From contig JAGGYV010000274.1 in the NCBI GenBank assembly GCA_021162325.1, forward strand, positions 1 to 21,728: a stretch of DNA of 21,728 bases, given 5' to 3'. The notes under the pieces were generated by a model, which saw nothing but the letters and a program-made list of their open reading frames with translations, had not been told where the DNA came from and did no database searches. The position numbers and the translations under genes were made by a program. The DNA is from Desulfobacteraceae bacterium (GTDB taxonomy: Bacteria > Desulfobacterota > Desulfobacteria > Desulfobacterales > Desulfosalsimonadaceae). This document shows, piece by piece, positions 13,659-21,080 of the stretch; position 1 is the first letter of the stretch, and each line of letters opens with the position of its first letter.

Positions 13659-14747
13659 TTATTTCAAAACTGTTTCCAACGCCTCTAAAAATCGGACATT
13701 CTCGACACGTGTACCTACGGTTATCCTGATATATTCCGGATATCCATAGGAAACCATAGACCGGACAATGACCCCTTGCCTGAGCATCTTTTCAAAAACA
13801 TCCCCGGCATTTTGCTTCACATCAATCAGAAAAAAATTGGCCTGGGTCGAAAAATAATCCACGTCCATTTCTTTTAATTCATTCTGCATAAATTCCAGCT
13901 CCGAATGAATCAATTGACGGGTCTCCTTTAAAAATTCCTCATCATCCAGGGCTGCGGTGGCACCCGCCTGGGCCAGAATATTGGTATTAAACGGCTGTCT
14001 TACACGATTCAGCATTGCGGCCATCTCCGCCGGCATGACCCCATATCCGATACGGATACCTGCCAGGCCATATGCTTTGGAAAATGTTCGCAGCACGGCC
14101 AGCGGTCGATCACCTGCGATTTCATTGAGCCCGTTTAAACATTCAGGATCACAGGCGAATTCAACATAAGCCTCATCTAAAACCACGACCACCGGCAGCG
14201 GTATTTTTTCCATAAATACCTTAAAATCAGCAGTTGTAATATGAGAACCAGTGGGATTATTGGGATTGGTAATAAATATCATTTTTGTCTTTTCAGACAC
14301 CGCAGCGACCATGGCATCGAGATCGACCGACAGATCCTTTAACGGCACCATTACCGGTACTGCATCAACGGTTCGCACAAATATCTCATACATCAGAAAA
14401 GACGGAGATGTCATGATTGCTTCATCACCGGCCTCAAGATAGACCCGGGCCAGCATACCAATCACGTCATCCGATCCGTTTCCCAGCACGATCTGTTCAG
14501 GCGCGACCCCAAGCTTACCCGCCAGTTTGTTCACCAGATGATATCCGCTGCCGTCCGGATACCGGTGCAGATTTCCAAGGACCGCCTGCATGGCTTCAAC
14601 CGCCTTGGGGGAAGGCCCCAGCGGATTTTCATTAGATGCCAGTTTAATGGGAGCTTTAATTCCATATTCCCGTTCCAGTTCCTCTAACGGCTTTCCAGGT
14701 TTATATGGTTTTAAGGATAATATATTGTCAGGAATTTTTAGTTTCAT
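13659..14747 (-). CDS. hisC: Histidinol-phosphate aminotransferase
   Basis: A 362-residue PLP-dependent fold-type I aminotransferase that converts imidazole-acetol phosphate and glutamate to histidinol phosphate in histidine synthesis; relatives also act on aromatic amino acids. Family marks in order: LASNENPLGPSP (37-48), HRYPDGSGYHL (61-71), LGNGSDDVI (88-96), TNPNNPTGS (160-168), LDEAYVEF (190-197) and RTFSKAYGLAGIRIGY (220-235), in which Lys224 binds PLP. NFFLID and VIVRSMVSYGYPEYIRITVGT complete the C-terminal domain. Length and start (MKLKIPDNI) are typical; the ribosome binding site is weak. No other his genes are nearby. It probably shares a transcript with cmk downstream. Confidence 0.94.
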   Translation of the reverse strand: MKLKIPDNILSLKPYKPGKPLEELEREYGIKAPIKLASNENPLGPSPKAVEAMQAVLGNLHRYPDGSGYHLVNKLAGKLGVAPEQIVLGNGSDDVIGMLARVYLEAGDEAIMTSPSFLMYEIFVRTVDAVPVMVPLKDLSVDLDAMVAAVSEKTKMIFITNPNNPTGSHITTADFKVFMEKIPLPVVVVLDEAYVEFACDPECLNGLNEIAGDRPLAVLRTFSKAYGLAGIRIGYGVMPAEMAAMLNRVRQPFNTNILAQAGATAALDDEEFLKETRQLIHSELEFMQNELKEMDVDYFSTQANFFLIDVKQNAGDVFEKMLRQGVIVRSMVSYGYPEYIRITVGTRVENVRFLEALETVLK

Positions 14748-14869
14748 TTGTATATTCTCTAAATTATGAATTGCTTAAATTTAAATTCCAATTCTCCGTA
14801 AGGCTGATTTTTTCATTTACAGGCTTTCGGGGTGGGACTTATAATAATCGGCCAAATAGACTCCCTACG

Positions 14870-14960
14870 TTCTGATTTGTTTCATAGCGCGGCATCCGGG
14901 ATGAAGCTGTCGCTCAGCTACCGCAATTCCCGGCTAACAATGCCAGAGGACAAATCAGAA
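14870..14960. repeat. ~91-bp palindromic element
   Basis: Terminal inverted repeat TTCTGATTTGT (14870-14880) / ACAAATCAGAA (14950-14960), exact over 11 bp. The inside has weaker symmetry and a central hairpin AGCTG-TCGCT-CAGCT. It is the first of two palindromic elements in the 14748-15079 gap, which has no gene. Confidence 0.7.
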
Positions 14961-14991
14961 TATATAAATAAATCTAAATCCCGCCGGCCAG

Positions 14992-15087
14992 AAACCTGAT
15001 TCGTTCATTTGCAAGGCTTTCAGGGTAAAGCTGTATGCAGTTATACCGCGAACCCTGAGTAACGCAGCAAATGGGCCAATCAGGTTT
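14992..15087. repeat. ~96-bp palindromic element overlapping the lpxL-like stop codon
   Basis: Terminal inverted repeat AAACCTGATT (14992-15001) / AATCAGGTTT (15078-15087). Further pairing between TCATTTGC and GCAAATGG and between TCAGGGT and ACCCTGA, with a central CTG-TATG-CAG. The stop codon and the last two residues (Lys-Thr) of the acyltransferase are encoded in its right end, so the element has become the end of that gene. Confidence 0.75.
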
Positions 15088-15982
15088 TCCTGATTGCGGG
15101 ATTTTTGGTTTTCCAACGCTTATGCACCCAAAACCACTGATCCGGATATCGGCGAATCACATCTTCAAGTACCCGGTTATACTGCCGGGTGGTGGTTTTA
15201 ATATCTTTTTCCTTGTCACCGGTTCTAATGACCGGCACTTCAGGTCCGAACTCGACCCGGTATCCACCCTCTTCTCTTAAAAGGAACAACGGTATAACCG
15301 GCGCATCCGTCCTTAATGCAATGAGCGCCAGCCCCTTGTTGGTACATGCTTTTCGATTAAAAAAATCAACAAAAACACCAGACCGCACAGGGGTATTCTG
15401 ATCCAGGAAAATACCGATCAATTCTCCTTTTTTTAATCCCCGCAATATCGGCCGCATGGCGTTTTTTTTGGGATACAGGGTCGTCCCATAACTGCCCCTT
15501 AAATTAATAAAAAAAAGATCCAAAGGCTTAAAATCCAGCGGACGATATATAGCACTCATGGAATAACCGAGCATTTTCGCCGGCAGGGACATCAATTCCC
15601 AGTTTCCCATATGCCCGGTCAGCACCAAAACACCCTTGCCTTTTTTATGGGCATTTTTCAAATAATGCAATCCATAGACATGGAAATACTTTGAAAATTC
15701 TTTTTTCTTTAACCGAAGCAACCACCCGATTTCAAATACAATAAAAGCCAGATTACAAAAAACTTGCCGAGCCAGTTTTCGGATTTCATCAGTATTTTTC
15801 TCTGTGCCGAACACATGAGTCAGGTTTTCCAAGGCCACATTTCTATGCCTTCTATCCACAATAAACCATAACCGCCCTAAAAAATTCGCTATTTTTATAG
15901 CTGAATTCCGGGGAATCAAGCCGATCAGAGAAAACAGGCCGAAAATAATTTTATATAAAATTGCTTCCATAAGCGACAACAT
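15080..15982 (-). CDS. LpxL/HtrB-type lipid A acyltransferase
   Basis: About 300 residues. A hydrophobic N-terminal anchor (ILYKIIFGLFSLIGLI) is followed by the conserved DRRHRNVALENLTHVFG. TGHMGNWELM holds His124 and Glu129, the HX4E catalytic pair of the lauroyl/myristoyl acyltransferase family (in the numbering from 15982). FLDQNTPVRSGVFVDFFNR (around residue 190) and a VIRRYPDQWFWVHKRWK ending are also typical. It would transfer a secondary acyl chain from acyl-ACP to Kdo2-lipid A at the inner membrane. The open frame begins with TTG at 16003, then GTG at 15997 and ATGs at 15982 and 15970. I chose 15982 because GAAGGTG lies about 12 bases upstream, but the start is uncertain by several codons. 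The stop lies in a palindromic repeat. The diverging DUF374 gene encodes a second acyltransferase, so 16004-16219 probably carries both promoters. Confidence 0.87.
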   Translation of the reverse strand: MLSLMEAILYKIIFGLFSLIGLIPRNSAIKIANFLGRLWFIVDRRHRNVALENLTHVFGTEKNTDEIRKLARQVFCNLAFIVFEIGWLLRLKKKEFSKYFHVYGLHYLKNAHKKGKGVLVLTGHMGNWELMSLPAKMLGYSMSAIYRPLDFKPLDLFFINLRGSYGTTLYPKKNAMRPILRGLKKGELIGIFLDQNTPVRSGVFVDFFNRKACTNKGLALIALRTDAPVIPLFLLREEGGYRVEFGPEVPVIRTGDKEKDIKTTTRQYNRVLEDVIRRYPDQWFWVHKRWKTKNPAIRKT

Positions 15983-16219
15983 AAAAATTCGCGACACCTT
16001 CAAATTATCAGTTCTTGTTAAAAATCAGCAGGTATCATATCTTTTTTGAATCTGCAATCAATAAACTGTCAACAAACATTGAACGCCACCCGCTGTAAGC
16101 ATAGAGGGACTTACACCATACCAGTATGAACTGATTGAAAATTGCATAAAAAAACTGCCCATAATCGCCTGAAAATGATATATGCTACCCATCATGACAG
16201 GAACAGGAAAGGACCATAA

Positions 16220-16900
16220 ATGAGCAAAATTCTTAAAAAAACAATTAGTTCAAGCTGGTTTCAAGGATTTGTATTCCGGTTTATCCACATGTATGCGGCA
16301 ACATTTCGCTTAACCGTGGAAAATGAAAAAGAATGGATGAATTATTTAAAAAATGGCGGTCGGGTATTGCTGTGTGTATGGCACCAGCAGTTTTTTTCTG
16401 CCATCCGTTATTTTAAAAATTATAAAGAATTCGCACCCGGCCTGATGATCAGCAGAAGCGCGGACGGCGACCTCATTGCCGGTGTGGCCAGCCGGACCGG
16501 TTGGCGGCCTGCCAGAGGCAGTTCCTCCAAGGGGGGGAAAAGCGCCATGATGGAGGTGATTAGTCATTTGAAAGAAACCGGGTTAGCTGCTCATATTCTT
16601 GACGGGCCCCGGGGACCCATCGGCAAAGTCAAAGCCGGCGCCATCAGCATTGCATTGGCTGCGGATGCGGTCATTGTTCCTTTTTATATATCTGCTGACC
16701 GCGCCTGGTATTTTAACAGCTGGGATAAATTTTTTATCCCTAAACCATTTGCCAGGGTCACATTAAAATATGATAAAATAATCAGACTTCAAACGCCCAA
16801 CACAGAATCTGAATTTGAAGCACTGAGATCTCAAATTGAAAATACTATGATAGAAAAACTGATAATCTCTAACCCGGATAAACCGAAAAAGTTGAAATGA
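16220..16900 (+). CDS. DUF374-family lysophospholipid acyltransferase-like protein
   Basis: A 226-residue protein with the DUF374 pattern: CVWHQQFF (His-containing, residues ~52-59), MISRSADGDLIA, RGSSSKGGKSAM, HILDGPRGPIGKVKAGAI and VPFYISADRAW. DUF374 proteins occur in Gram-negative bacteria beside lipopolysaccharide genes and are related to LpxL-type acyltransferases, where the WHQ and DGPRGP segments stand for the catalytic and acyl-binding motifs. Here it diverges from an LpxL-like gene, which supports a lipid A role. AAAGGA 6 bases before the ATG supports the start. The C-terminal NPDKPKKLK is encoded by a stretch almost identical to the end of cmk and is unlikely to be functional family sequence. 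Confidence 0.88.
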   Translation: MSKILKKTISSSWFQGFVFRFIHMYAATFRLTVENEKEWMNYLKNGGRVLLCVWHQQFFSAIRYFKNYKEFAPGLMISRSADGDLIAGVASRTGWRPARGSSSKGGKSAMMEVISHLKETGLAAHILDGPRGPIGKVKAGAISIALAADAVIVPFYISADRAWYFNSWDKFFIPKPFARVTLKYDKIIRLQTPNTESEFEALRSQIENTMIEKLIISNPDKPKKLK

Positions 16901-16919
16901 GCTAAAGTTAAGGATAAAA

Positions 16920-17469
16920 ATGCACTTATTTGATCAGGATATGTCACTCACAAAAAAATCGCCTGATGTTTTTGAAGCAACAATAAGCAAAAACTGGTCG
17001 ATTAACGGAAACCCTAACGGCGGCTACCTTTTGTCGATATTGGTCAATGCCTTGCTGCAAAGCAGTCACAAAAAATCCGTTGTCATCACCACCGCAACAT
17101 ATCTGGCCAAAACTATGCCGGGTAAAGCAGAAATTTTCATTGAAAATATCGCGCGTTCCAATCATTTTGACCGGTGGCAGGCCAGACTGGTTCAGGACGG
17201 AAAGGAAAAAATCCGGGCTTTTGGGACATTTTCTGACCATCAGGATGATCCGGCGGAAAACCGATATGAAAAATCAGCACCAGATCCAGCACCGAAAGAA
17301 AACTGCATACAAATTCCGCCCATGGCTGAAATGTATTTTTCGCTCTCATTTTATTAATAACGGAATCATAGAAAAAGACGGCGAAATATGGGATGAAAAC
17401 AATAAACTGGTTGCCATTTCAAGACAAATCGCGCAATTTAGAAAAAAATCAAAAATAAGAGACGAATAA
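16920..17469 (+). pseudogene. Acyl-CoA thioesterase (TesB-like double hotdog), disrupted
   Basis: The first frame (from the ATG at 16920, AAGGA upstream) encodes a normal N-terminal hotdog domain: WSINGNPNGGYLLSILVNALL, ATYLAKTMPGKAEIFIE and RWQARLVQDGKEKIRAFGTFS. It then reaches PKENCIQIPPM and stops at 17357 after a few unrelated residues. The end of the family (WLKCIFRSHFINNG, GEIWDENNKLVAISRQIAQFRKKSK) is present in the next frame from about 17325 to 17469. Both parts together give roughly 180 residues, whereas intact members have about 260, so I infer an internal deletion of most of the second hotdog domain with a frameshift at about 17315-17330. The truncated 145-residue product might still fold as a single hotdog. 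Otherwise it is a decaying gene. It lies 19 bp after the DUF374 gene and 28 bp before the cyclophilin gene. Confidence 0.75.
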
Positions 17470-17497
17470 CAATAAACCCATACAAGAAGGAATAACA

Positions 17498-17983
17498 ATG
17501 ACAGCAAAACAATGGAGCACCCCGCCGGAAATGCAGATTGATCCGGCAAAAACATACAAAATCATCATGGACACCACCAAAGGGGAAATCGAACTGGAAC
17601 TGTATCCGGAACATGCGCCCAAAACCGTCAACAATTTTGTTTTCTTAGCCAAGGAGGGATACTATGACGGCATTTCATTTCACCGGGTCATCAACGATTT
17701 TATGGTCCAGGGCGGCGATCCTACGGGTTCCGGAAGTGGTGGGCCTGGTTACAACTTTGAAGATGAATTTACGGGAAATCCCCTGACTCATGAAAGAGGT
17801 GTCATCTCTATGGCCAATTCCGGACCGGGTACCAATGGGAGCCAGTTCTTTATCACTCATTCCCCGCAGCCCCATTTAAACGGACGGCACACGGTATTTG
17901 GAAAGGTCATTAAAGGAGATGATGTGGTAGATGCGATTCAACAGGGAGACAAAATGAACAAGGTCACGGCAGACGAAAAATAA
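17498..17983 (+). CDS. Cyclophilin-type peptidyl-prolyl cis-trans isomerase
   Basis: A 161-residue cytoplasmic cyclophilin (PpiB-like) that catalyses proline cis-trans isomerisation during folding. After a short N-terminal lead, the fold runs IIMDTTKGEIELELYPEHAPKTVNNFV, then YYDGISFHRVINDFMVQGGDP with the catalytic Arg in FHRV, GPGYNFEDEF, GVISMANSGPGTNGSQFFIT and HLNGRHTVFGKVI. All of the active-site block FHR, QGG, MAN and GSQFFIT is intact. In place of the eukaryotic Trp, the bacterial His-Leu-Asn-Gly-Arg is seen. AGAAGGA precedes the ATG. No signal peptide. It may share a transcript with the DUF374 and thioesterase genes. A strong hairpin follows. Confidence 0.94.
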   Translation: MTAKQWSTPPEMQIDPAKTYKIIMDTTKGEIELELYPEHAPKTVNNFVFLAKEGYYDGISFHRVINDFMVQGGDPTGSGSGGPGYNFEDEFTGNPLTHERGVISMANSGPGTNGSQFFITHSPQPHLNGRHTVFGKVIKGDDVVDAIQQGDKMNKVTADEK

Positions 17984-18021
17984 CCCCCCTAAAAAACGAT
18001 TTTAAAATTTCAACCACACCC

Positions 18022-18058
18022 GGGGAGGCGGATCATATCAATCTTTAATCCCCTCCCC
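18022..18058. terminator. Hairpin between convergent genes, possible bidirectional terminator
   Basis: GGGGAGGCGGAT (18022-18033) pairs with ATCCCCTCCCC (18048-18058) with one bulged base and a 14-base loop. It sits between the ends of the cyclophilin and methyltransferase genes, where a shared terminator is expected. Neither strand has a clear U-run right after the stem, so it might instead be another intergenic palindrome. Confidence 0.45.
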
Positions 18059-18062
18059 TCAT

Positions 18063-18713
18063 TTACACACTATTCTTTTTCCCTAAAATAGACCAATAGA
18101 GTTTAAGCCCCATTACGCGAAAATACTCAATGGATTGAACATCGCATCCGGATTGGCGAACGAGTTGCGCATAATCATGAACAGGATGCAGAGCTGCTTC
18201 AGTGGTTGCGCTATAAAATAAAATGGCCAAATACCAGTTTAATTTTTGTAAAAGGCCCACAATCCCTTTTTCCGGAAACATAAATTCGCCCACAACAAAA
18301 TATCCGCCCGGTTTGACGAGGGTGGCCAAATGATTTGCCACTTCATCCACCCGTTTTTCAGGAAAAACATTGAGAAAAAAATTGGCCACCACCATATCGT
18401 ATTTTTCTGTATCCTGCAGGTTGAAAATATCATCATTAACACATGTCATGGACCCATTGATGTCCGAGCATTTATCCAGTCGGGCATTTAAATGCTTGAG
18501 CATGGTGGCCGAAAGATCAACCGCCGTCACATCAACACCCATTTTTGCGGCAGCAATCGCCTCGGTACCATGGCCGGCACCGGCCACTAACAGTTTTTGA
18601 CCGGGTTTCAAATGTTTCAGCATCGTTGCCTTACACCTCGGGATTTGCCCTAAGCTGTAGATATTACCTGTGAATTCATATTGGAATCCGACCCACTTAT
18701 ACCCATCTTTCAT
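18063..18713 (-). CDS. Class I SAM-dependent methyltransferase
   Basis: A 216-residue protein with the Rossmann-type methyltransferase fold: motif I LLVAGAGHGTEAIAAAK (41-57), the acidic motif II end VTAVDLSATML (~62-72), CVNDDIF (motif III region), YDMVVANFFLNVF (motif IV) and LVKPGGYFVVGEF (post-motif). It resembles UbiE/COQ5 and Methyltransf_11/25 proteins, but substrate residues are not recognisable. The segment LLQKLNWYLAILFYSATT is rather hydrophobic and could contact a membrane lipid or quinone. AAGGGG precedes the ATG. It stands alone, convergent with the cyclophilin gene, so the substrate remains open. Confidence 0.88.
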   Translation of the reverse strand: MKDGYKWVGFQYEFTGNIYSLGQIPRCKATMLKHLKPGQKLLVAGAGHGTEAIAAAKMGVDVTAVDLSATMLKHLNARLDKCSDINGSMTCVNDDIFNLQDTEKYDMVVANFFLNVFPEKRVDEVANHLATLVKPGGYFVVGEFMFPEKGIVGLLQKLNWYLAILFYSATTEAALHPVHDYAQLVRQSGCDVQSIEYFRVMGLKLYWSILGKKNSV

Positions 18714-19070
18714 GTTAACCCCTTTTTTTGAATGCCATCGTTTTGTTCATGTTGTTTATTGATCGTTCGCCTCATGAGTAGAAATGGTGCCGATGTCCAA
18801 GCAAAACAACCTGATAGATACGTCTGTTATATATTCTGCCTATACCATTAACATTTTAAAGAGTAAAGGGATTCAATTCTTGTCAAACCAACGATCATAT
18901 CAAAATTTAACCCGGCCTTTAATGGGTGACACTTACACTTCTCTCATCGCTATGAAGTCTTTTGAACTGATATTGAAGTCACTTCGAAATCTGATGCTGG
19001 AAAAACAATATTATTTATGTTATTATTTATAATTAATTTCATTTACCTCAGACCGGACTAAAGAGTTTAT
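18714..19070. other. Intergenic region, no gene supported
   Basis: 357 bp between the divergent methyltransferase and diguanylate cyclase genes. An 82-codon open frame (18784-19032, +) has no ribosome binding site, an unlikely composition and no recognisable motif. The region should hold two promoters. I saw no c-di-GMP riboswitch or clear palindrome. Confidence 0.5.
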
Positions 19071-20177
19071 ATGAATATGCAATTAACTATGCAGGGAATA
19101 AAAGAAAACGGCTTGCATTTTTTACTGGGGAATACTGAAAAGTTTTCTTTTCACAGACAACTAATCAATGCGGCAACTCTTTTTTCAACAATTATTAGCC
19201 TTATGGGTGTTATTGCAAGTTATGTGATAGACCTGCAGCTGCTACCGTTGATTCTTTCATTCGTTTCTGTTGGGGTATTTTTTACACTTTACGGGATTGG
19301 CAGATGGAGGGGGTACTATGCCTGGGTGGTGTGGGCATATCTTATTTTTAATTATATCTTTTTATTCTTTTACTGGCTGCTTATTGACGCCTACATGGGG
19401 ATTTGCCTTCCCATAATTCTCCTATTGACATGTATTCTTCCGATTCTTTTGTCAGGGTGGCAACTTTTCCTGGCACTTATTTCAAACTGCATTGTCCTTA
19501 TGGCTGTTTATCTATCTGTCATCATATTCCCCAGGGATCTTATAAATCAAGAGCCTTCGATTCAATATCTGTTAGAAAGGTTTTTCAGCATGATCCTTCT
19601 AGGCGCAGGACTTTCACTGCCGGCATTACTCGTCAGCAGGAACTATCGTTTCCAGCAGGATCGTATCAAAAAGCTGACTTTAAGAGATGGGTTGACAGGC
19701 TTGCATAACAGGCAATTTTTTAATCAGATTTTTCAGCGCGAGATAAACAGATCCAGAAGAGATAATAAATATTTAAGTTTGCTGATGATAGATGTCGATG
19801 AGTTTAAAAATTATAATGATAAGTATGGCCATGAAAAAGGAGACGAGGCATTAATAAGCATCGGAAGGCTATTAATGCGTCTCACCACACGCGGCAGTGA
19901 TTATGTGTTCAGGCTGGGCGGTGAGGAGTTTGCGGTTATTTTTTCAGGTCTGGATCCGGAGGCCGCCTGCGTATTTTCAGAAAAGATAAGGTCTGAGATC
20001 GAACACTTGGGAATTGAACATATCGGTAATAGCACAGGGATTTTTATGAGTGCATCATTGGGCTTGGCAGCGATCCTGCCATCTGAAGACATGAATATGG
20101 ACTGGTATTATCATAAGGCCGATCAGGGATTATATGAAGCCAAGCAAGGCGGCAAGAATAAAGTCGGAATTGTTTAA
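19071..20177 (+). CDS. Membrane-bound diguanylate cyclase (GGDEF domain)
   Basis: A 368-residue protein with six predicted transmembrane helices (~32-52, 55-75, 82-103, 110-128, 131-152, 169-189) that form a membrane sensor of no recognised family, then a GGDEF domain (~198-368). The domain begins LTLRDGLTGLHNRQFF. MIDVDEFKNYNDKYGH carries the metal-binding Asp. FRLGGEEFAVIF has the active GGEEF signature (283-287). RGSD at 274-277, five residues before it, is the RxxD inhibitory site for c-di-GMP feedback. The end SLGLA with ADQGLYEAKQGGKNKV is typical. It should be an active, product-inhibited synthase of c-di-GMP. The start could be Met1, Met3 or Met7; Met1 is kept because AAAGAG lies upstream. 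No partner gene or EAL domain is adjacent, so its signal is unknown. Confidence 0.92.
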   Translation: MNMQLTMQGIKENGLHFLLGNTEKFSFHRQLINAATLFSTIISLMGVIASYVIDLQLLPLILSFVSVGVFFTLYGIGRWRGYYAWVVWAYLIFNYIFLFFYWLLIDAYMGICLPIILLLTCILPILLSGWQLFLALISNCIVLMAVYLSVIIFPRDLINQEPSIQYLLERFFSMILLGAGLSLPALLVSRNYRFQQDRIKKLTLRDGLTGLHNRQFFNQIFQREINRSRRDNKYLSLLMIDVDEFKNYNDKYGHEKGDEALISIGRLLMRLTTRGSDYVFRLGGEEFAVIFSGLDPEAACVFSEKIRSEIEHLGIEHIGNSTGIFMSASLGLAAILPSEDMNMDWYYHKADQGLYEAKQGGKNKVGIV

Positions 20178-20242
20178 TCCCTTTTCCCATGGAACCCGGC
20201 GGCTCTCAGCTGGTATAATGTGTATAATGGGACGCCCTTTGA

Positions 20243-20380
20243 AAACGAGTTAAATCCAAAAAAGAAAATAGGGGCACCCATTTAAAAGACGGGGGCTTTA
20301 TTCTTGACAAATTTATCAAAAATGAAGACCTTTCCCCAATTAATGTGAAAATTCCATCATGGAAATTACGCCGGAAATAA
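20243..20380 (+). other. Open-frame remnant, possible gene fragment
   Basis: Between stop codons at 20240-20242 and 20378-20380, the frame reads a protein-like stretch without a start codon (GTHLKDGGFILDKFIKNEDL, then SPINVKIPSWKLRRK). A neighbouring frame just upstream reads YNGTPFENELNPKKK, as if one gene had frameshifted. It overlaps the start of the small ORF at 20359. No family is recognised. It may be the decayed remains of one gene and could equally be chance. Confidence 0.2.
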
Positions 20381-20577
20381 GAGATGCACTGGTCGATGTG
20401 GAACTGGTGTATGACAAAAAAGTTGCCGATGCCTTTGAAATCGGTATTTTAAACAACTGGCTCAAGTTGACCATAACCAGCGAGATCCTGATATGGGAAC
20501 CCATTGGGCCGGGGGCAATGATATTCGATGAGATTGAGAAGGGATCTAATTCGATTGTAATGAAACGGCTGACGTAA
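20359..20577 (+). CDS. Hypothetical 72-residue protein, doubtful
   Basis: ATG-started frame encoding a small acidic protein (EITPEIRDALVDVELVYDKK at the start, FEIGILNNWLKLTITSEILI in the middle, KGSNSIVMKRLT at the end). No ribosome binding site is seen, no known family is recognised, and it overlaps a broken frame upstream. The composition is protein-like rather than random, so it may be a remnant of a longer gene or a small accessory gene in the variable tail of the window. From 20578 to 20767 only AT-rich sequence and one short repeat are seen. Confidence 0.3.
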   Translation: MEITPEIRDALVDVELVYDKKVADAFEIGILNNWLKLTITSEILIWEPIGPGAMIFDEIEKGSNSIVMKRLT

Positions 20578-20723
20578 AGGGACTATAATGCACTTATTAT
20601 CCGGGCATTATGATTCTTCGGTGCCTGGCTGCGTGACAATGGGAGAAGGGGACACCACGTATTTTGCAATCAATCTTTTTTGATATTTGGTATTTGGTAA
20701 GAAATTAGATTATATTTTTCTAG

Positions 20724-20742
20724 TTTTTCGATAATTAAGTAA
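20724..20742. repeat. TTTTTCGATAATTAAGTAA repeat, copy 1
   Basis: The 19-base word is identical at 20724-20742 and 21566-21584. After it this copy reads ACTGGAATTCC, while copy 2 reads GCCGTCCCCGGAACTC, suggesting a longer common element from which each copy has diverged. The two copies bracket the toxin-antitoxin genes. Confidence 0.7.
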
Positions 20743-20767
20743 ACTGGAATTCCGATAAAAAGCATTC

Positions 20768-20801
20768 TTGCATTCAGATGTATTCTAATGTATACCATTA
20801 G
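20768..20801 (+). promoter_or_regulatory. Candidate promoter and operator of the toxin-antitoxin operon
   Basis: TTGCAT (20768-20773) and TATACC (20791-20796) are spaced 17 bp as a -35/-10 pair. The -10 lies inside the inverted repeat CTAATG-TATAC-CATTAG (20785-20801), 37 bp before the antitoxin start. A palindrome over the -10 is what autorepression by a ribbon-helix-helix antitoxin would need. GGAGGTG, the ribosome binding site, follows at 20826-20832. Confidence 0.5.
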
Positions 20802-20837
20802 CATCTTTTTAAATATATATTATTCGGAGGTGTTCTC

Positions 20838-21080
20838 ATGTCAAAAACAGTTACCTTAAGGCTTAATGAAAGATTATACAATATATTTCGCAATCTTGCA
20901 GTAAGCGAGAACAGGACCCTTTCAAACTTTATTGAGACTTCTGTTCTTCGTTTTATCGAACACAACCAGTTTGTTGATGAATACGAAATGACCGAAATCA
21001 AAAACAACAAAGAGTTAAAAGCAAGCTTAAATCGTGCATTTGAGGATGTAAATGCACAAAGGGGACATTTCGTTGACTGA
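20838..21080 (+). CDS. Ribbon-helix-helix antitoxin (CopG/Arc-like)
   Basis: An 80-residue protein. Residues 1-42 form a ribbon-helix-helix DNA-binding domain: the strand KTVTLRLNE, helix A LYNIFRNLAVSE and helix B LSNFIETSVLRFIE. The C-terminal part (ELKASLNRAFEDVNAQRG) is a helix likely to wrap the toxin. The ribosome binding site GGAGGTG is strong. It overlaps the downstream RelE-type toxin gene by 29 bases, the normal coupling in type II systems. It would neutralise the toxin and repress the operon. Confidence 0.85.
   Translation: MSKTVTLRLNERLYNIFRNLAVSENRTLSNFIETSVLRFIEHNQFVDEYEMTEIKNNKELKASLNRAFEDVNAQRGHFVD

Noticed and set aside
18784..19032. 82-codon open frame upstream of the diguanylate cyclase gene
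   Set aside because: No ribosome binding site, no recognisable motif and an AT-driven composition in what should be a divergent promoter region.
18714..19070. Possible c-di-GMP riboswitch ahead of the GGDEF gene
   Set aside because: No GEMM-type conserved core or paired helices could be found by eye.
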